Source: Mariniflexile sp. AS56
GTDB lineage: Bacteria; Bacteroidota; Bacteroidia; Flavobacteriales; Flavobacteriaceae
NCBI RefSeq assembly: GCF_030552475.1
Contig: NZ_JAUPED010000005.1
Location: 1 to 64,000, forward strand
Direction: 5' to 3'
DNA length: 64,000 nucleotides
Numbering within the stretch: position 1 is the first letter of the stretch; every line of letters begins with the position of its first letter. The notes beneath the pieces were generated by a model that made no database searches, was not told where the DNA came from, and was given only the letters and a program-made list of their open reading frames with translations. The position numbers were made by a program, and so were the translations under genes. Of the stretch, positions 43,990 through 53,813 are shown piece by piece.

Positions 43990-44061
43990 ATCACCATAAC
44001 ATAAGTAGGTTAAGTTTATGGTAGATTTGGGGCAAAAAGGTGAACACTCGTTCACCTTTTT
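43990..44061 (+). ncRNA. Tandem small RNA, unit 2
   Basis: Second copy of the unit at 43797-43872. ACCATAAC (43993-44000) pairs with GTTTATGGT (44014-44022); the single body difference (C to T) lies in this stem and allows a continuous ACCATAA/TTATGGT helix. The terminator stem GGTGAAC (44039-44045)/GTTCACC (44050-44056) is now perfect, and its loop (ACTC) differs from that of unit 1 (ATCT). Stem kept and loop changed is what selection on structure would leave. T-tract at 44057-44061. Confidence 0.72.
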
Positions 44062-44145
44062 CATTTTATAAACTTTCGTAAAAAATAGCCACCCTTTTTA
44101 ATACTGTCTTATTATAATTTCTAATTCTTTTAGTCTTCTTATTTT

Positions 44146-44295
44146 GCGTTAGGGATTGAAGCGGTATCCTTTTTAAAACTAGTAACTAACAATACCCTTC
44201 AATAGAACTTAAAACTGGTAGATTGCTTTATCACACTCCTTGAGAAATAACGTTTTAAAAAGATTTAGCGAAAAGCCCGACCCTTGGGTAACGCC
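44146..44295 (+). repeat. Dispersed intergenic element, long copy
   Basis: A 150-base element with the same ends as 3584-3664: it starts GCGTTAGGGATTGAAGCGG and ends GCCCGACCCTTGGGTAACG plus CC. GCGTTA/TAACGC are terminal inverted repeats. Inside, CTTTTTAAAAC (44169-44179) and GTTTTAAAAAG (44252-44262) form an 11-base perfect stem, so the whole element can fold on itself. No coding frame is seen. Confidence 0.65.
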
Positions 44296-44297
44296 AT

Positions 44298-44330
44298 AAA
44301 AAAAAGCAAACCCAATGAAGAGTTTGCTTT
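44298..44330 (-). terminator. Terminator of sodA
   Basis: AAAGCAAAC (44303-44311) pairs with GTTTGCTTT (44322-44330); on the minus strand it runs into a tract of eight T. It lies 23 bases after the sod stop. Confidence 0.88.
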
Positions 44331-44353
44331 AATTTATACTATGTAACTATGTT

Positions 44354-44962
44354 TTATTTCGCTTCTGCGTAACGTTTTTCAACTTCGTTCCAGTTAATAA
44401 CGCTAAAAAATGCATTAATATAATCTGGACGACGGTTTTGGTAGTTTAAGTAATAAGCGTGTTCCCAAACATCAATTCCTAAAATTGGTGTGCCACCACA
44501 TCCAACTCCTGGCATTAATGGGTTATCTTGGTTTGGAGAAGAACAAACTTCTACCTTACCACCTTTTTGAACACATAACCAAGCCCATCCTGAACCAAAA
44601 CGAGTTGCTGCTGCTTTTGCAAAAGCATCTTTAAATGCATCTACAGAACCATAAGCTGCTTCAATAGCATCTTTTAATTCACCAGATAAATAACCTTTTC
44701 CTTCTGGATTCATAACACTCCAAAATAAAGAGTGATTAAAGAAACCGCCACCATTATTTCTTACTGCACCATTGTTCATATCGAGGTTTTCAAGAATATC
44801 TTCAATAGATTTTCCTTCTAAATCTGTTCCTGAAATAGCGTTATTTAAGTTCGTTGTATATCCTTGGTGATGTTTTGAGTGGTGTATCTCCATAGTACGA
44901 GCATCAATATGAGGCTCTAAAGCATCATAAGCGTATCCTAATTCTGGTAATTCGAAAGCCAT
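44354..44962 (-). CDS. Superoxide dismutase [Mn/Fe]
   Basis: Converts superoxide to peroxide and oxygen in the cytoplasm. 202 residues, normal length. Metal ligands: His in [12 protein letters not shown] (~28), His in [11 protein letters not shown] (~78), and Asp/His in [15 protein letters not shown] (~165/169). GGTPILGID does not settle Mn versus Fe, so the enzyme may be cambialistic. It has a perfect -7 box 38 bases upstream and its own terminator. Confidence 0.95.
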   Translation of the reverse strand: MAFELPELGYAYDALEPHIDARTMEIHHSKHHQGYTTNLNNAISGTDLEGKSIEDILENLDMNNGAVRNNGGGFFNHSLFWSVMNPEGKGYLSGELKDAIEAAYGSVDAFKDAFAKAAATRFGSGWAWLCVQKGGKVEVCSSPNQDNPLMPGVGCGGTPILGIDVWEHAYYLNYQNRRPDYINAFFSVINWNEVEKRYAEAK

Positions 44963-44999
44963 AATTTTTTGTTTTTATAATTAGTATTTATTTTCTTTC

Positions 45000-45007
45000 C
45001 AAATTTA
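45000..45007 (-). promoter_or_regulatory. -7 promoter box of the superoxide dismutase gene
   Basis: The minus strand reads TAAATTTG (TANNTTTG), 37 bases before the start codon at 44962. Confidence 0.6.
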
Positions 45008-45089
45008 CGCATAAAACGCTTCAATTAAAAATAATTAATTGTTATCAAATCATCGATAGTCTTTATCTTGTATGCAAATTTTAAAATTC

Positions 45090-48000
45090 ATGCCACAAAA
45101 TCACCCGTTTACAATTTACAACGCCTCTGCAGGTAGTGGCAAAACCTTTACTTTGGTTAAAGAGTATTTAAAAATTTTATTTCAATCAAGTAATCCAGAT
45201 CAATACAAACGCATTTTAGCCATTACGTTTACTAATAAGGCTGTGGCTGAAATGAAGGAACGTATTATTGAAGTACTCAAATCATTCTCAAACATTGAAA
45301 TTATAGAAAACCCAGAAGGCATGTTTGAGGTTATTTGTGACGAATTGCAAATGGACCCCAATGAACTTCATTTGAAATCCAAAAAATTATTAAACACCAT
45401 CATTCATAATTACGCGGCTTTTGATATTTCAACTATTGATGGTTTTACGCATAGATTAATACGAACCTTTGCTTTTGATTTAAAGCTGCCGCTGAATTTT
45501 GAAGTAGAATTAGACCAAGAAGCCTTGCTAAATGAAGCTGTTGATAGCCTAATTGCCAAAGCAGGTACAGACAAGCTACTTACAAACGTGTTGGTAGATT
45601 TTGCAATTGAAAAAGCTGATGGTGACAAAAGTTGGGATGTTTCTTTCGACTTTAATAAAATAGCAAAACTGCTGGTTAATGAAAACGACATTCCGTTTAT
45701 TGACACTTTAAAAAACAAAAGTTTAGACGATTTTATAGCCTTAAAAAAACAACTAAAGAAAGAAGTAAGCACAACAGAAATCGGCATTATTGAAGCAGCG
45801 CAAAGTATTTTAACATTAATAGAAGAAGCAGGTTTAGAATTTAATGATTTTTCATCCAGTTATTTACCCAAACACTTTCAAAAATTAGCTGATAAAAATT
45901 TTGAGGTTTCTTTCGGCACAAAATGGCAAGAAGGCATAGAAAACAACACGCTGTACCCAAAACGTGTAACACCAGAAGTTGCCTCCATAATTGAACAATT
46001 ACAACCTGAAATTGCTTCTGTTTTTAACCTAACCAAACAGGCTGTTTTTCACATTAAATTTTTAAACGCTTTTTATAGAAACATAACACCTTTATCCGTT
46101 TTAAATGCCATTAATAATGAGCTAAAGCTTTTAAAGGCCGACCAAAACAAAATGCTTATTTCAGAATTTAATACCATAATTAGTAAAGAAATAAGTAACC
46201 AACCCACTCCCTTTATTTACGAACGTATTGGCGAAAAATTTAAGCATTATTTTATTGATGAGTTTCAAGACACATCAACCATGCAATGGCAAAATTTAAT
46301 TCCGTTACTAGACAACTCACTGGCTACAGATAATGGAAGCACCATGTTAGTAGGCGATGCCAAACAAGCTATTTACCGTTGGCGTGGCGGGAAAGCAGAA
46401 CAATTTATTGGGCTATTTCATAACGACAACCCATTCCAAATAGAAAAAGAATTAAAAAACTTACCAACCAATTTCAGGAGTTTTAAAGAGGTTGTTACCT
46501 TTAACAATGGTTTTTTCAACTTTATAGCATCCCAAATTTTTAGTAATGAGGCTTATAAAAACCTTTATGAAAATGCCCATCAAAATATTAGCAAAACCAA
46601 CGATGGCTATGTAGAACTATCTTTTTTAGGCCTAGAAAAGGAAGACGACAGAGATGAAATTTTTACAGAGCGTGTTTTAAAAATCATTGAAGACAGTCAA
46701 AAAAACGGTTTTAAACTTGAAGATATTTGTGTTTTAGTTAGAAAGAAAAAAGAAGGTGTCGCTATTGCCAATTACTTAAGTCAGCACCACATTCCTATAG
46801 TATCTTCTGAAACCCTTCTCATAAACAATGCACCTGAAGTTGCTTTTATAAACAACCTGATGGGGCTTTTAAATCAGCCCAAAAACAACGAACTAAAAAT
46901 TGCTGTTTTAGATTTTTTAGCCACTTTATTTAATATTGAAAACAAACACGACTTTTTTAGTTCGCATTTAGCACTCACACCATCACAACTTTTCAAGAGC
47001 TTTGAAGCGCACCATGTATTTGTAAACAACCAAGATTTATTACAACTTCCGCTTTACGATTTAGCTGAAACCATTGTTAGAAGCTTCGGTTTAGTTAAAA
47101 TTTCAAATGCTTATATTCAATTTTATTTAGATGTTGTTTTAGATTTTTCTCAGAAAAAAGGTTCGGATATTGCTGCATTTTTAAACTATTTCGACAAGAA
47201 AAAAGAAAATTTAAGTATCGTATCGCCCAAAGGACAAGATGCTGTACAAATTATGACTATTCATAAATCGAAAGGTCTGGAGTTTCCTGTGGTTATTTTC
47301 CCGTATGCCGATTTAGATATTTACCGAGAATTAGAACCAAAAGAATGGTTCCCTATAAACAAAGACGTTTACAGCGGTTTCTCGAATACCTTATTGAATT
47401 TCAATAAAGACTTTGAAAATTTTGGTGATGTAGGCTTGGAAATTTTCAACAACCATAAATCGGAACAAGAGCTGGATAACATCAACCTTTTATATGTAGC
47501 CCTTACCCGTGCTGTGGAGCAACTCTATATCATTTCAACCAAAGATATTTCAGCAAAAGGAGAAATCAATAGTAAAAAATATTCAGGGTTATTCATTAAT
47601 TACCTCCAACAATTAGGTGTTTGGAACGATTTGGACACCACGTACACTTTTGGAAGCAGTGAAAAAACCTCTAAACCCAAAGTGTCTTCGTTAAATACGA
47701 CCTTTCAAACGGAATTCATTTCAACCTCAAAAGAAACTCACCATATTCGCGTAGTTACAAAATCGGGAATGCTCTGGGACACCAATCAAGAAGAAGCCAT
47801 CGAAAAAGGAAACCTTGTTCACAACATCATGTCCCATATAAAAACGAAGGAAGATATTGATGCTGTACTAACCAATTACATTAACAGTGCCACCATTAAT
47901 ACAGTACAGGCCGATAAATTAAAAAATTTAGTTACTAAAATTGTAAGCCATCCAAAACTGGAAACCTACTATAGTGCAAGTAATACAATTTATAATGAAC

Positions 48001-48221
48001 GTGATATTATTACCCAAGAAGGTGTTATTTTAAGACCAGACAGAGTGGTTTTAACTACAGAACATGAAGCCGTTATTATCGATTATAAAACAGGAGCTGA
48101 AGACAAAAAACACATACAACAATTACAATCCTATCAAGATGTGTTGCAAGACATGAAAATAATTGTAAAAAAGAAGATTCTTATATATATAAATGATGAT
48201 ATTTTAGTAAAAGAAGTGTAA
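45090..48221 (+). CDS. AddA/RecB-like UvrD helicase-nuclease
   Basis: Helicase-nuclease subunit for double-strand break end processing. About 1043 residues from the ATG at 45090, which places NASAGSGKT (Walker A) at residues 11-19; the ATG at 45072 adds six. Motifs: ITFTNKAVAEMKER (Ia), YFIDEFQDTSTMQW (II), VGDAKQAIYRWRGG (III), NLPTNFRS (IV), QIMTIHKSKGLEFP (V), and YVALTRAVEQLYI (VI). The C-terminal RecB-type nuclease has GNLVHNIMS, RPDRVVL and VIIDYKTG. The partner AddB-like nuclease is at 51048, with kbl and ompA between. Confidence 0.92.
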   Translation: MPQNHPFTIYNASAGSGKTFTLVKEYLKILFQSSNPDQYKRILAITFTNKAVAEMKERIIEVLKSFSNIEIIENPEGMFEVICDELQMDPNELHLKSKKLLNTIIHNYAAFDISTIDGFTHRLIRTFAFDLKLPLNFEVELDQEALLNEAVDSLIAKAGTDKLLTNVLVDFAIEKADGDKSWDVSFDFNKIAKLLVNENDIPFIDTLKNKSLDDFIALKKQLKKEVSTTEIGIIEAAQSILTLIEEAGLEFNDFSSSYLPKHFQKLADKNFEVSFGTKWQEGIENNTLYPKRVTPEVASIIEQLQPEIASVFNLTKQAVFHIKFLNAFYRNITPLSVLNAINNELKLLKADQNKMLISEFNTIISKEISNQPTPFIYERIGEKFKHYFIDEFQDTSTMQWQNLIPLLDNSLATDNGSTMLVGDAKQAIYRWRGGKAEQFIGLFHNDNPFQIEKELKNLPTNFRSFKEVVTFNNGFFNFIASQIFSNEAYKNLYENAHQNISKTNDGYVELSFLGLEKEDDRDEIFTERVLKIIEDSQKNGFKLEDICVLVRKKKEGVAIANYLSQHHIPIVSSETLLINNAPEVAFINNLMGLLNQPKNNELKIAVLDFLATLFNIENKHDFFSSHLALTPSQLFKSFEAHHVFVNNQDLLQLPLYDLAETIVRSFGLVKISNAYIQFYLDVVLDFSQKKGSDIAAFLNYFDKKKENLSIVSPKGQDAVQIMTIHKSKGLEFPVVIFPYADLDIYRELEPKEWFPINKDVYSGFSNTLLNFNKDFENFGDVGLEIFNNHKSEQELDNINLLYVALTRAVEQLYIISTKDISAKGEINSKKYSGLFINYLQQLGVWNDLDTTYTFGSSEKTSKPKVSSLNTTFQTEFISTSKETHHIRVVTKSGMLWDTNQEEAIEKGNLVHNIMSHIKTKEDIDAVLTNYINSATINTVQADKLKNLVTKIVSHPKLETYYSASNTIYNERDIITQEGVILRPDRVVLTTEHEAVIIDYKTGAEDKKHIQQLQSYQDVLQDMKIIVKKKILIYINDDILVKEV

Positions 48222-48319
48222 TTTTGAATTAAATTAAATTTAAAGCCGATTATTTAACAATACAATAATTACAGCCGGTTTAAAACTAAAAACACTTCAA
48301 AGCTATAAAACATTAAATT

Positions 48320-49513
48320 ATGTACGGAAAACTAAAGAATCATTTACAATTAGAGCTTCAAGACATAAAAGATAACGGACTTTTTAAAGAAGAACGTATT
48401 ATTACCTCTGCACAAGGTGCCGAAATAACTTTAAATACAGGCCAAAAAGTTTTAAATTTTTGTGCTAATAACTATTTAGGATTATCATCCCATCCCGATG
48501 TAATCCAAGCTGCTAAAGATGCTATGGATACTCATGGATTTGGAATGAGTTCCGTTCGGTTTATATGCGGAACACAAGATATTCACAAAGAATTAGAACA
48601 GAAAATTTCCGATTTCTATCAAACCGAAGACACCATTTTATACGCTGCAGCTTTTGATGCCAATGGTGGTGTTTTTGAACCTTTATTGGGTGCTGATGAC
48701 GCCATTATTTCAGACTCCTTAAACCACGCTTCTATTATAGATGGTGTTCGTTTATGTAAAGCAGCCCGCTACCGCTACGAAAACAGCAATATGGAAGATT
48801 TAGAAAATCAACTTATTGCAGCCAATAAAAATGGCGCACGTTTTAAAATAATAGTAACAGACGGTGTTTTCTCTATGGATGGCTTAGTAGCCCCGCTTGA
48901 TAAAATTTGTGATTTAGCAGATAAGTATGACGCCTTAGTGATGATTGATGAATGTCATGCCGCTGGATTTATTGGAAAAACAGGCCGTGGCACCCTAGAG
49001 GAAAAGGGTGTTTTAGACAGAATAGATATCATAACAGGAACCTTGGGTAAAGCCTTGGGTGGCGCAATGGGCGGCTATACTACTGGTAAAAAGGAAATTA
49101 TAGAAATGCTACGCCAACGCTCTAGACCCTATTTGTTCTCAAACTCACTAGCTCCTGCTATTGTTGGCGCCTCCATTAAGGTTTTTGATATGCTGGCAAA
49201 CGACACCAAATTGCGGGACACTCTAGAATGGAACACGAATTATTTCAAAAAAGGCATAAAAAAGGCTGGATTGGATATTGTAGACGGAGATTCTGCGATA
49301 GTTCCCGTCATGTTATACGATGCTAAATTGGCACAAACCATGGCCAATATGTTATTAAAGGAAGGCATTTATGTAATTGGTTTCTTCTTCCCGGTAGTAC
49401 CAAAAGAAAAAGCACGAATACGTGTGCAACTATCCGCAGCGCACACCAAAGAGCAGCTAGACAAAGCGATACACGCCTTCACGCTTGTTGGAAAAACCTT
49501 AAATATAATTTAA
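48320..49513 (+). CDS. kbl: Glycine C-acetyltransferase (2-amino-3-ketobutyrate CoA ligase)
   Basis: A PLP enzyme of threonine breakdown that splits 2-amino-3-ketobutyrate with CoA to glycine and acetyl-CoA. 397 residues, normal length. Motifs: [57 protein letters not shown] and [14 protein letters not shown] with the PLP lysine. The C-terminal half ends with RVQLSAAHT. The threonine dehydrogenase partner is not adjacent. The related Bacteroidota serine palmitoyltransferase is excluded by the KBL-type IVPVMLYD and [12 protein letters not shown] segments. Confidence 0.93.
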   Translation: MYGKLKNHLQLELQDIKDNGLFKEERIITSAQGAEITLNTGQKVLNFCANNYLGLSSHPDVIQAAKDAMDTHGFGMSSVRFICGTQDIHKELEQKISDFYQTEDTILYAAAFDANGGVFEPLLGADDAIISDSLNHASIIDGVRLCKAARYRYENSNMEDLENQLIAANKNGARFKIIVTDGVFSMDGLVAPLDKICDLADKYDALVMIDECHAAGFIGKTGRGTLEEKGVLDRIDIITGTLGKALGGAMGGYTTGKKEIIEMLRQRSRPYLFSNSLAPAIVGASIKVFDMLANDTKLRDTLEWNTNYFKKGIKKAGLDIVDGDSAIVPVMLYDAKLAQTMANMLLKEGIYVIGFFFPVVPKEKARIRVQLSAAHTKEQLDKAIHAFTLVGKTLNII

Positions 49514-49570
49514 AACTATTCTGAACAATCGTTCAATAACCTAAAACTTCGTTTTTTTTATATATTTGTC

Positions 49571-49601
49571 TTTGTTAATAAAATTTAACAACTTACTTTT
49601 G
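49571..49601 (+). promoter_or_regulatory. Complete -33/-7 promoter of ompA, with a second -7 box upstream
   Basis: TTTG at 49571-49574 and TACTTTTG at 49594-49601 are separated by 19 bases, the ideal layout. Another full box, TATATTTG at 49561-49568, may be a second promoter. This fits a strongly expressed outer membrane protein. Confidence 0.75.
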
Positions 49602-49636
49602 TTTACAATTAACACTTAAAAATTAAACTTTTGAAT

Positions 49637-50977
49637 ATGAAAAATCTTAGCAGATTATTGTTCGCTATGTTGCTTGTACTTGTATTTAGCAACGCTAATG
49701 CGCAAGACAAAAACAATCCATGGCAAATTACAATTGGCGCAAATGCCGTTGATAATTACCCAACAGAAGATGTAGGTGGTACATTTTCAGACTTCTTCAA
49801 TGTAGGAGATAACTGGAATATCTTACCTTCTTTATCATCTATTTCAGTATCTAAATATTTAGGAGATGGTTTTTCTTTTGGAGGAGCTGGATCTTTAAAT
49901 AAAATAGAGCACTGGGATGGTGTAAATCAATCTGATTTATCTTACTATGGTGTTGACGGTACAATTAAATACAACTTTTTAGACGGTACAACTATCGATC
50001 CTTACTTAGGTCTTGGTGGTGGTTACACTTGGGTTGACGAAGTTGGTGCTGGTACTTTAAACGGAACTTTAGGTTTAAACATTTGGTTTAACGATAACGT
50101 TGGTTTAACTGTACAAACTTCTTACAAACATGCGTTTGAAGATTACTTAAGCACTCACTTCCAACATACTGCTGGTATCTCTATCAAATTTGGTGGAACT
50201 GATACTGATGGTGATGGAATATATGACAAAGATGACGCTTGTCCAGATGTTGCAGGTATTGCTGCATTTAACGGATGTCCTGACACTGATGGTGACGGAA
50301 TTGAAGATAGCAAAGATTCTTGTCCTAACGAAGCTGGTCCTGCTGAACTTAACGGATGTCCTGATGCTGACGGTGACGGTGTTGCTGACAAAGATGACAA
50401 ATGTCCTTCTGTTGCTGGATTAAAAGCTTTAGCTGGTTGTCCTGATGCTGACGGTGACGGTGTAACTGATGCTGACGATAAATGTCCTTCTGTTGCTGGT
50501 CCTGCTGCAAACCAAGGATGTCCTTGGCCTGATACTGACGGTGACGGTGTATTAGACAAAGATGATAAATGTCCTTCTGTAAAAGGAACTGTTGCAAACA
50601 ATGGTTGTCCTGAAGTTTCAGAAGAAGTTCAAAAAACTTTAAATGCATACGCTAAAACTATTTTATTTGATACTGGAAAGTCTTCAATTAAAGAGCAATC
50701 TGCGGCTGTATTAGCTGACATCATCAAAATTCTTAAAGAATACCCGAACTCTAAATTTACAGTTGAGGGTCATACTGATTCTATTGGAAGTGATAAACTA
50801 AACCAAGTTTTATCTGAAGCTAGAGCATTATCAGTTAAAGAATACTTAACTAAAAATGGTATTGATGAATTTAGACTTTCTTCTAAAGGTTACGGAGAAG
50901 CTAAACCAATCGACAAAAACACTACTTCTAAAGGTAGAGCTAACAACAGACGTGTTGAAATTAACTTAGCTAAATAA
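49637..50977 (+). CDS. OmpA family protein with thrombospondin type 3 repeats
   Basis: Outer membrane anchor of 446 residues. Signal peptide ends NANAQ (residue ~23). An eight-stranded OmpA-type barrel occupies ~25-190. Six calcium-binding TSP type 3 repeats follow (about 195-320), each of the type D-x-D-G-D-G-x-x-D...D-x-C-P. The last ~115 residues are the OmpA peptidoglycan-binding domain with [25 protein letters not shown] and [13 protein letters not shown] two codons upstream also opens the frame, but the ATG at 49637 starts the signal peptide. The DNA of the repeats is repetitive and should not be taken for a CRISPR. Confidence 0.95.
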   Translation: MKNLSRLLFAMLLVLVFSNANAQDKNNPWQITIGANAVDNYPTEDVGGTFSDFFNVGDNWNILPSLSSISVSKYLGDGFSFGGAGSLNKIEHWDGVNQSDLSYYGVDGTIKYNFLDGTTIDPYLGLGGGYTWVDEVGAGTLNGTLGLNIWFNDNVGLTVQTSYKHAFEDYLSTHFQHTAGISIKFGGTDTDGDGIYDKDDACPDVAGIAAFNGCPDTDGDGIEDSKDSCPNEAGPAELNGCPDADGDGVADKDDKCPSVAGLKALAGCPDADGDGVTDADDKCPSVAGPAANQGCPWPDTDGDGVLDKDDKCPSVKGTVANNGCPEVSEEVQKTLNAYAKTILFDTGKSSIKEQSAAVLADIIKILKEYPNSKFTVEGHTDSIGSDKLNQVLSEARALSVKEYLTKNGIDEFRLSSKGYGEAKPIDKNTTSKGRANNRRVEINLAK

Positions 50978-51006
50978 TTACTTTTAAAGTAAAAATAAAT
51001 AAGTTT

Positions 51007-51036
51007 AAAACGCTTCGGATATCCGAAGCGTTTTTT
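51007..51036 (+). terminator. Terminator of the OmpA gene
   Basis: AAAACGCTTCGG (51007-51018) and CCGAAGCGTTTT (51023-51034) form a 12-base perfect stem with loop ATAT, followed by TT. It lies 29 bases after the stop and just before the AddB-like gene. Confidence 0.9.
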
Positions 51037-51047
51037 ATTTTTATACA

Positions 51048-53813
51048 ATGACAACTTTCATTTTTGATGTTCTAAAAGATTTACAAAACAACAACTCAAA
51101 TCTTTCCGAGCTTACGTTTATTCTACCTAGTAAAAGAGCTGGTCTCTTTTTAAAACACCAACTTTATAAGGTTAGCAATCAAACTATTTTTTCACCCACC
51201 ATTATTAGTATTGAAGAATTTGTTGAAGATTTATCACAACTTCAAACCATCTCAAATACCGAATTACTTTTCGAGTTTTATACCGCGTATACCCAAGTAA
51301 CGAAAAAGGAGGAAACGGATAGCTTTGAAATATTCTCAAAATGGGCACAAATTTTACTTCAAGATTTTAACGAGATTGACCGTTATCTTATTCCTCAAGA
51401 AAAGATTTTCAATTATCTAACAGCTATAAAAGAAATTGAAAACCACCATTGGTCTTTAGAAGAAAACCAAACGGAGTTTATAAAAAACTACTTATCCTTT
51501 TGGAATAAATTACACAGTTATTACACGCATTTCAGCAAGCAACTTCTCAATAAAAAAATTGGGTACCAAGGCTTAATTTACAGAGAAGCTGTCGCAAATT
51601 TGGAAGCGTACATTCAAGACCACCCAAACAAACAACATGTTTTTTTAGGCTTCAACGCGCTTAATACCTGTGAAGAAACAATTATTCAAAAATTGCTTCA
51701 AAATCATTTAGCAAAAATTTATTGGGATATTGATACCGTTTTTTTTAACAGTCCAAACCACGATGCTGCTTTATTTACAAGACAACATCACCAAAAGTGG
51801 CCTCATTTTAAAACCGAGCCTTTTAACTGGATTACGACTAATTATTCCAACAAAAAAAACATTTCAACGTTCGGAATCCCCAAAAACATAGGACAAGCAA
51901 AACATATTGGCTCCTTATTAAAAAGCCTGCAACATGAAAACTCAAGTTTGCAAAACACAGCTGTTGTTTTAGGCGATGAGAATTTACTAATTCCTGTGCT
52001 TAATGCGTTGCCTGAAAATATCGACGCCTTAAATATAACAATGGGTTTTCCGTTAAAGTCCATTCCATTGGCTTGGTTATTTGAAACCTTGTTTTACATT
52101 CACAAAACACCATCTAATAGTTTTTACCATAAAGATGTTATTAATGTGATGTCGCATCAATTTATTAGACCTCTTTTTAATGTAGACCAAGTAGACTATG
52201 CTTCAAAAATAATTGAGACCATAGATGCTAACAATATTATTTACTTAACGGCAGACCGACTAAAAGCCATCGCACCTCATTCGGGAACTGTTATCGATCT
52301 TCTATTCTCAAACTGGGGCAAAACGATCGATTTAGCGCTTCAAAATTGCTTTCAGCTTATACTGAGTATAAAAACATATTTAGACGCTAACAAGGCCGCT
52401 AATTTACTCTCATTGGAGTATTTATTTAGGTTTAATGAATTGTTTAATGAGCTTTCACGTTTAAATGCCAAATACCAACACATAAAAGATGTTTCAACGC
52501 TATTTAGCATCTATAAAGAATTATTAAGTTCTGAAACTTTAGATTTCCAGGGAGAACCTTTACAAGGACTGCAAATTATGGGAATGTTAGAATCGCGTGT
52601 TTTAGATTTTGACACCGTTATAATTTCATCTGTAAATGAAGGCGTGCTTCCTTCCGGAAAAAGCAATAATTCCTTTATTCCTTTCGATGTAAAACTTGAA
52701 AATAAACTGCCTACTTACAAAGAAAAGGATGCCGTTTACACCTATCACTTTTACAGACTTTTACAACGTGCCAAAAATATTTATATACTTTACAACACTG
52801 AAGCCGATGTGTTAACTGGTGGCGAAAGAAGCCGTTTTATCACCCAACTAGAATTAGAGGGCATACACAATATTAACCATCAAATTGTTGCACCTCAGGT
52901 TCCTGTAATTGAAGCTTCATTACAAACTATTGATAAAAATGAAAGTCTTGTAAATGATATTATAAATTTATCAGCAAAAGGTTTTTCACCTTCTTCTTTA
53001 ACCTCTTATATTCGAAATCCCATCGATTTTTATCATCAGAAATTATTAAAAATAAAAGAGCATGATGATGTTGAAGAAACCGTGGCTGCCAACACGCTAG
53101 GAACTGTTGTACACAATACCCTTGAAGATTTTTACAAACCTTTAACTGGCACTTTTATAACAGTAGATATTATTAAAAGTTTAAAATCTAAAATTGAAGA
53201 ACAAGTTACTTATCACTTTAAAAACGAGTATAAGGAAGGTGATATTACCAAGGGAAAAAACTTAATTGTTTTTGAAATAGCAAAACGCTATGTATCCAAT
53301 TTTTTAGATTTAGAAATTCAAGATTTAAAAGCTGGAAATCAAATTAAAATAATAGCGATTGAAGCAGATAACCAGGTTATAGTCGATATTCCTGAACTGG
53401 ATTTCCCTGTGAAATTAGTTGGAAAAGTAGACAGAGTTGATGAATATAATGGCATCACCAGAATTATCGATTATAAAACGGGTCGGGTAGAGCAAAACCA
53501 AGTTGAAGTTATTAATTGGGACGAGCTTACAACCGACTATAAAAAATATAGCAAGTCTTTTCAAATACTTGCATATGCTTATATGATGCAACAAATGGGC
53601 ACGATTAATCTCCCCGTGGAAGCAGGTATCATTTCCTTTAAAAATTTAAGTGCCGGTTTTTTAAAATTTGCTAAAAAAGATAAATCTGGTAATGGAGCAA
53701 AAAAAGATTTTTTGATTACAAACGATACTATTGACAGTTTTAAGTCTGAATTAAAACAGCTTATTTTAGAAATTTGCAACCCTAACATCCCATTCACTGA
53801 AAAAGAAGTTTAA
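51048..53813 (+). CDS. AddB-like PD-(D/E)XK nuclease/inactive helicase
   Basis: A 921-residue partner of the AddA-like protein. The N-terminal half has degenerate UvrD-type helicase folds (LTFILPSKRAGLFLKHQL, FLGFNALNTCEE, VVLGDENLLIPVL, GMLESRVLDFDTVIISSVNEG), as in AddB. The C-terminal nuclease starts at ~640 (SPSSLTSYIRNPIDFY, LGTVVHNTLEDFY) and has the catalytic GKVDRVDEYNGITRIIDYKTG. AddB normally has an Fe-S cluster with four Cys around the nuclease; none is visible here. The start codon lies 11 bases after the OmpA terminator. Confidence 0.88.
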   Translation: MTTFIFDVLKDLQNNNSNLSELTFILPSKRAGLFLKHQLYKVSNQTIFSPTIISIEEFVEDLSQLQTISNTELLFEFYTAYTQVTKKEETDSFEIFSKWAQILLQDFNEIDRYLIPQEKIFNYLTAIKEIENHHWSLEENQTEFIKNYLSFWNKLHSYYTHFSKQLLNKKIGYQGLIYREAVANLEAYIQDHPNKQHVFLGFNALNTCEETIIQKLLQNHLAKIYWDIDTVFFNSPNHDAALFTRQHHQKWPHFKTEPFNWITTNYSNKKNISTFGIPKNIGQAKHIGSLLKSLQHENSSLQNTAVVLGDENLLIPVLNALPENIDALNITMGFPLKSIPLAWLFETLFYIHKTPSNSFYHKDVINVMSHQFIRPLFNVDQVDYASKIIETIDANNIIYLTADRLKAIAPHSGTVIDLLFSNWGKTIDLALQNCFQLILSIKTYLDANKAANLLSLEYLFRFNELFNELSRLNAKYQHIKDVSTLFSIYKELLSSETLDFQGEPLQGLQIMGMLESRVLDFDTVIISSVNEGVLPSGKSNNSFIPFDVKLENKLPTYKEKDAVYTYHFYRLLQRAKNIYILYNTEADVLTGGERSRFITQLELEGIHNINHQIVAPQVPVIEASLQTIDKNESLVNDIINLSAKGFSPSSLTSYIRNPIDFYHQKLLKIKEHDDVEETVAANTLGTVVHNTLEDFYKPLTGTFITVDIIKSLKSKIEEQVTYHFKNEYKEGDITKGKNLIVFEIAKRYVSNFLDLEIQDLKAGNQIKIIAIEADNQVIVDIPELDFPVKLVGKVDRVDEYNGITRIIDYKTGRVEQNQVEVINWDELTTDYKKYSKSFQILAYAYMMQQMGTINLPVEAGIISFKNLSAGFLKFAKKDKSGNGAKKDFLITNDTIDSFKSELKQLILEICNPNIPFTEKEV

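Noticed and set aside
50155-50648. Minus-strand frames and repeated DNA in the OmpA gene that look CRISPR-like
   Set aside because: The repeats are the calcium-binding TSP type 3 motifs of the OmpA-family protein; spacing and sequence vary by codon, and there is no constant repeat with unique spacers.
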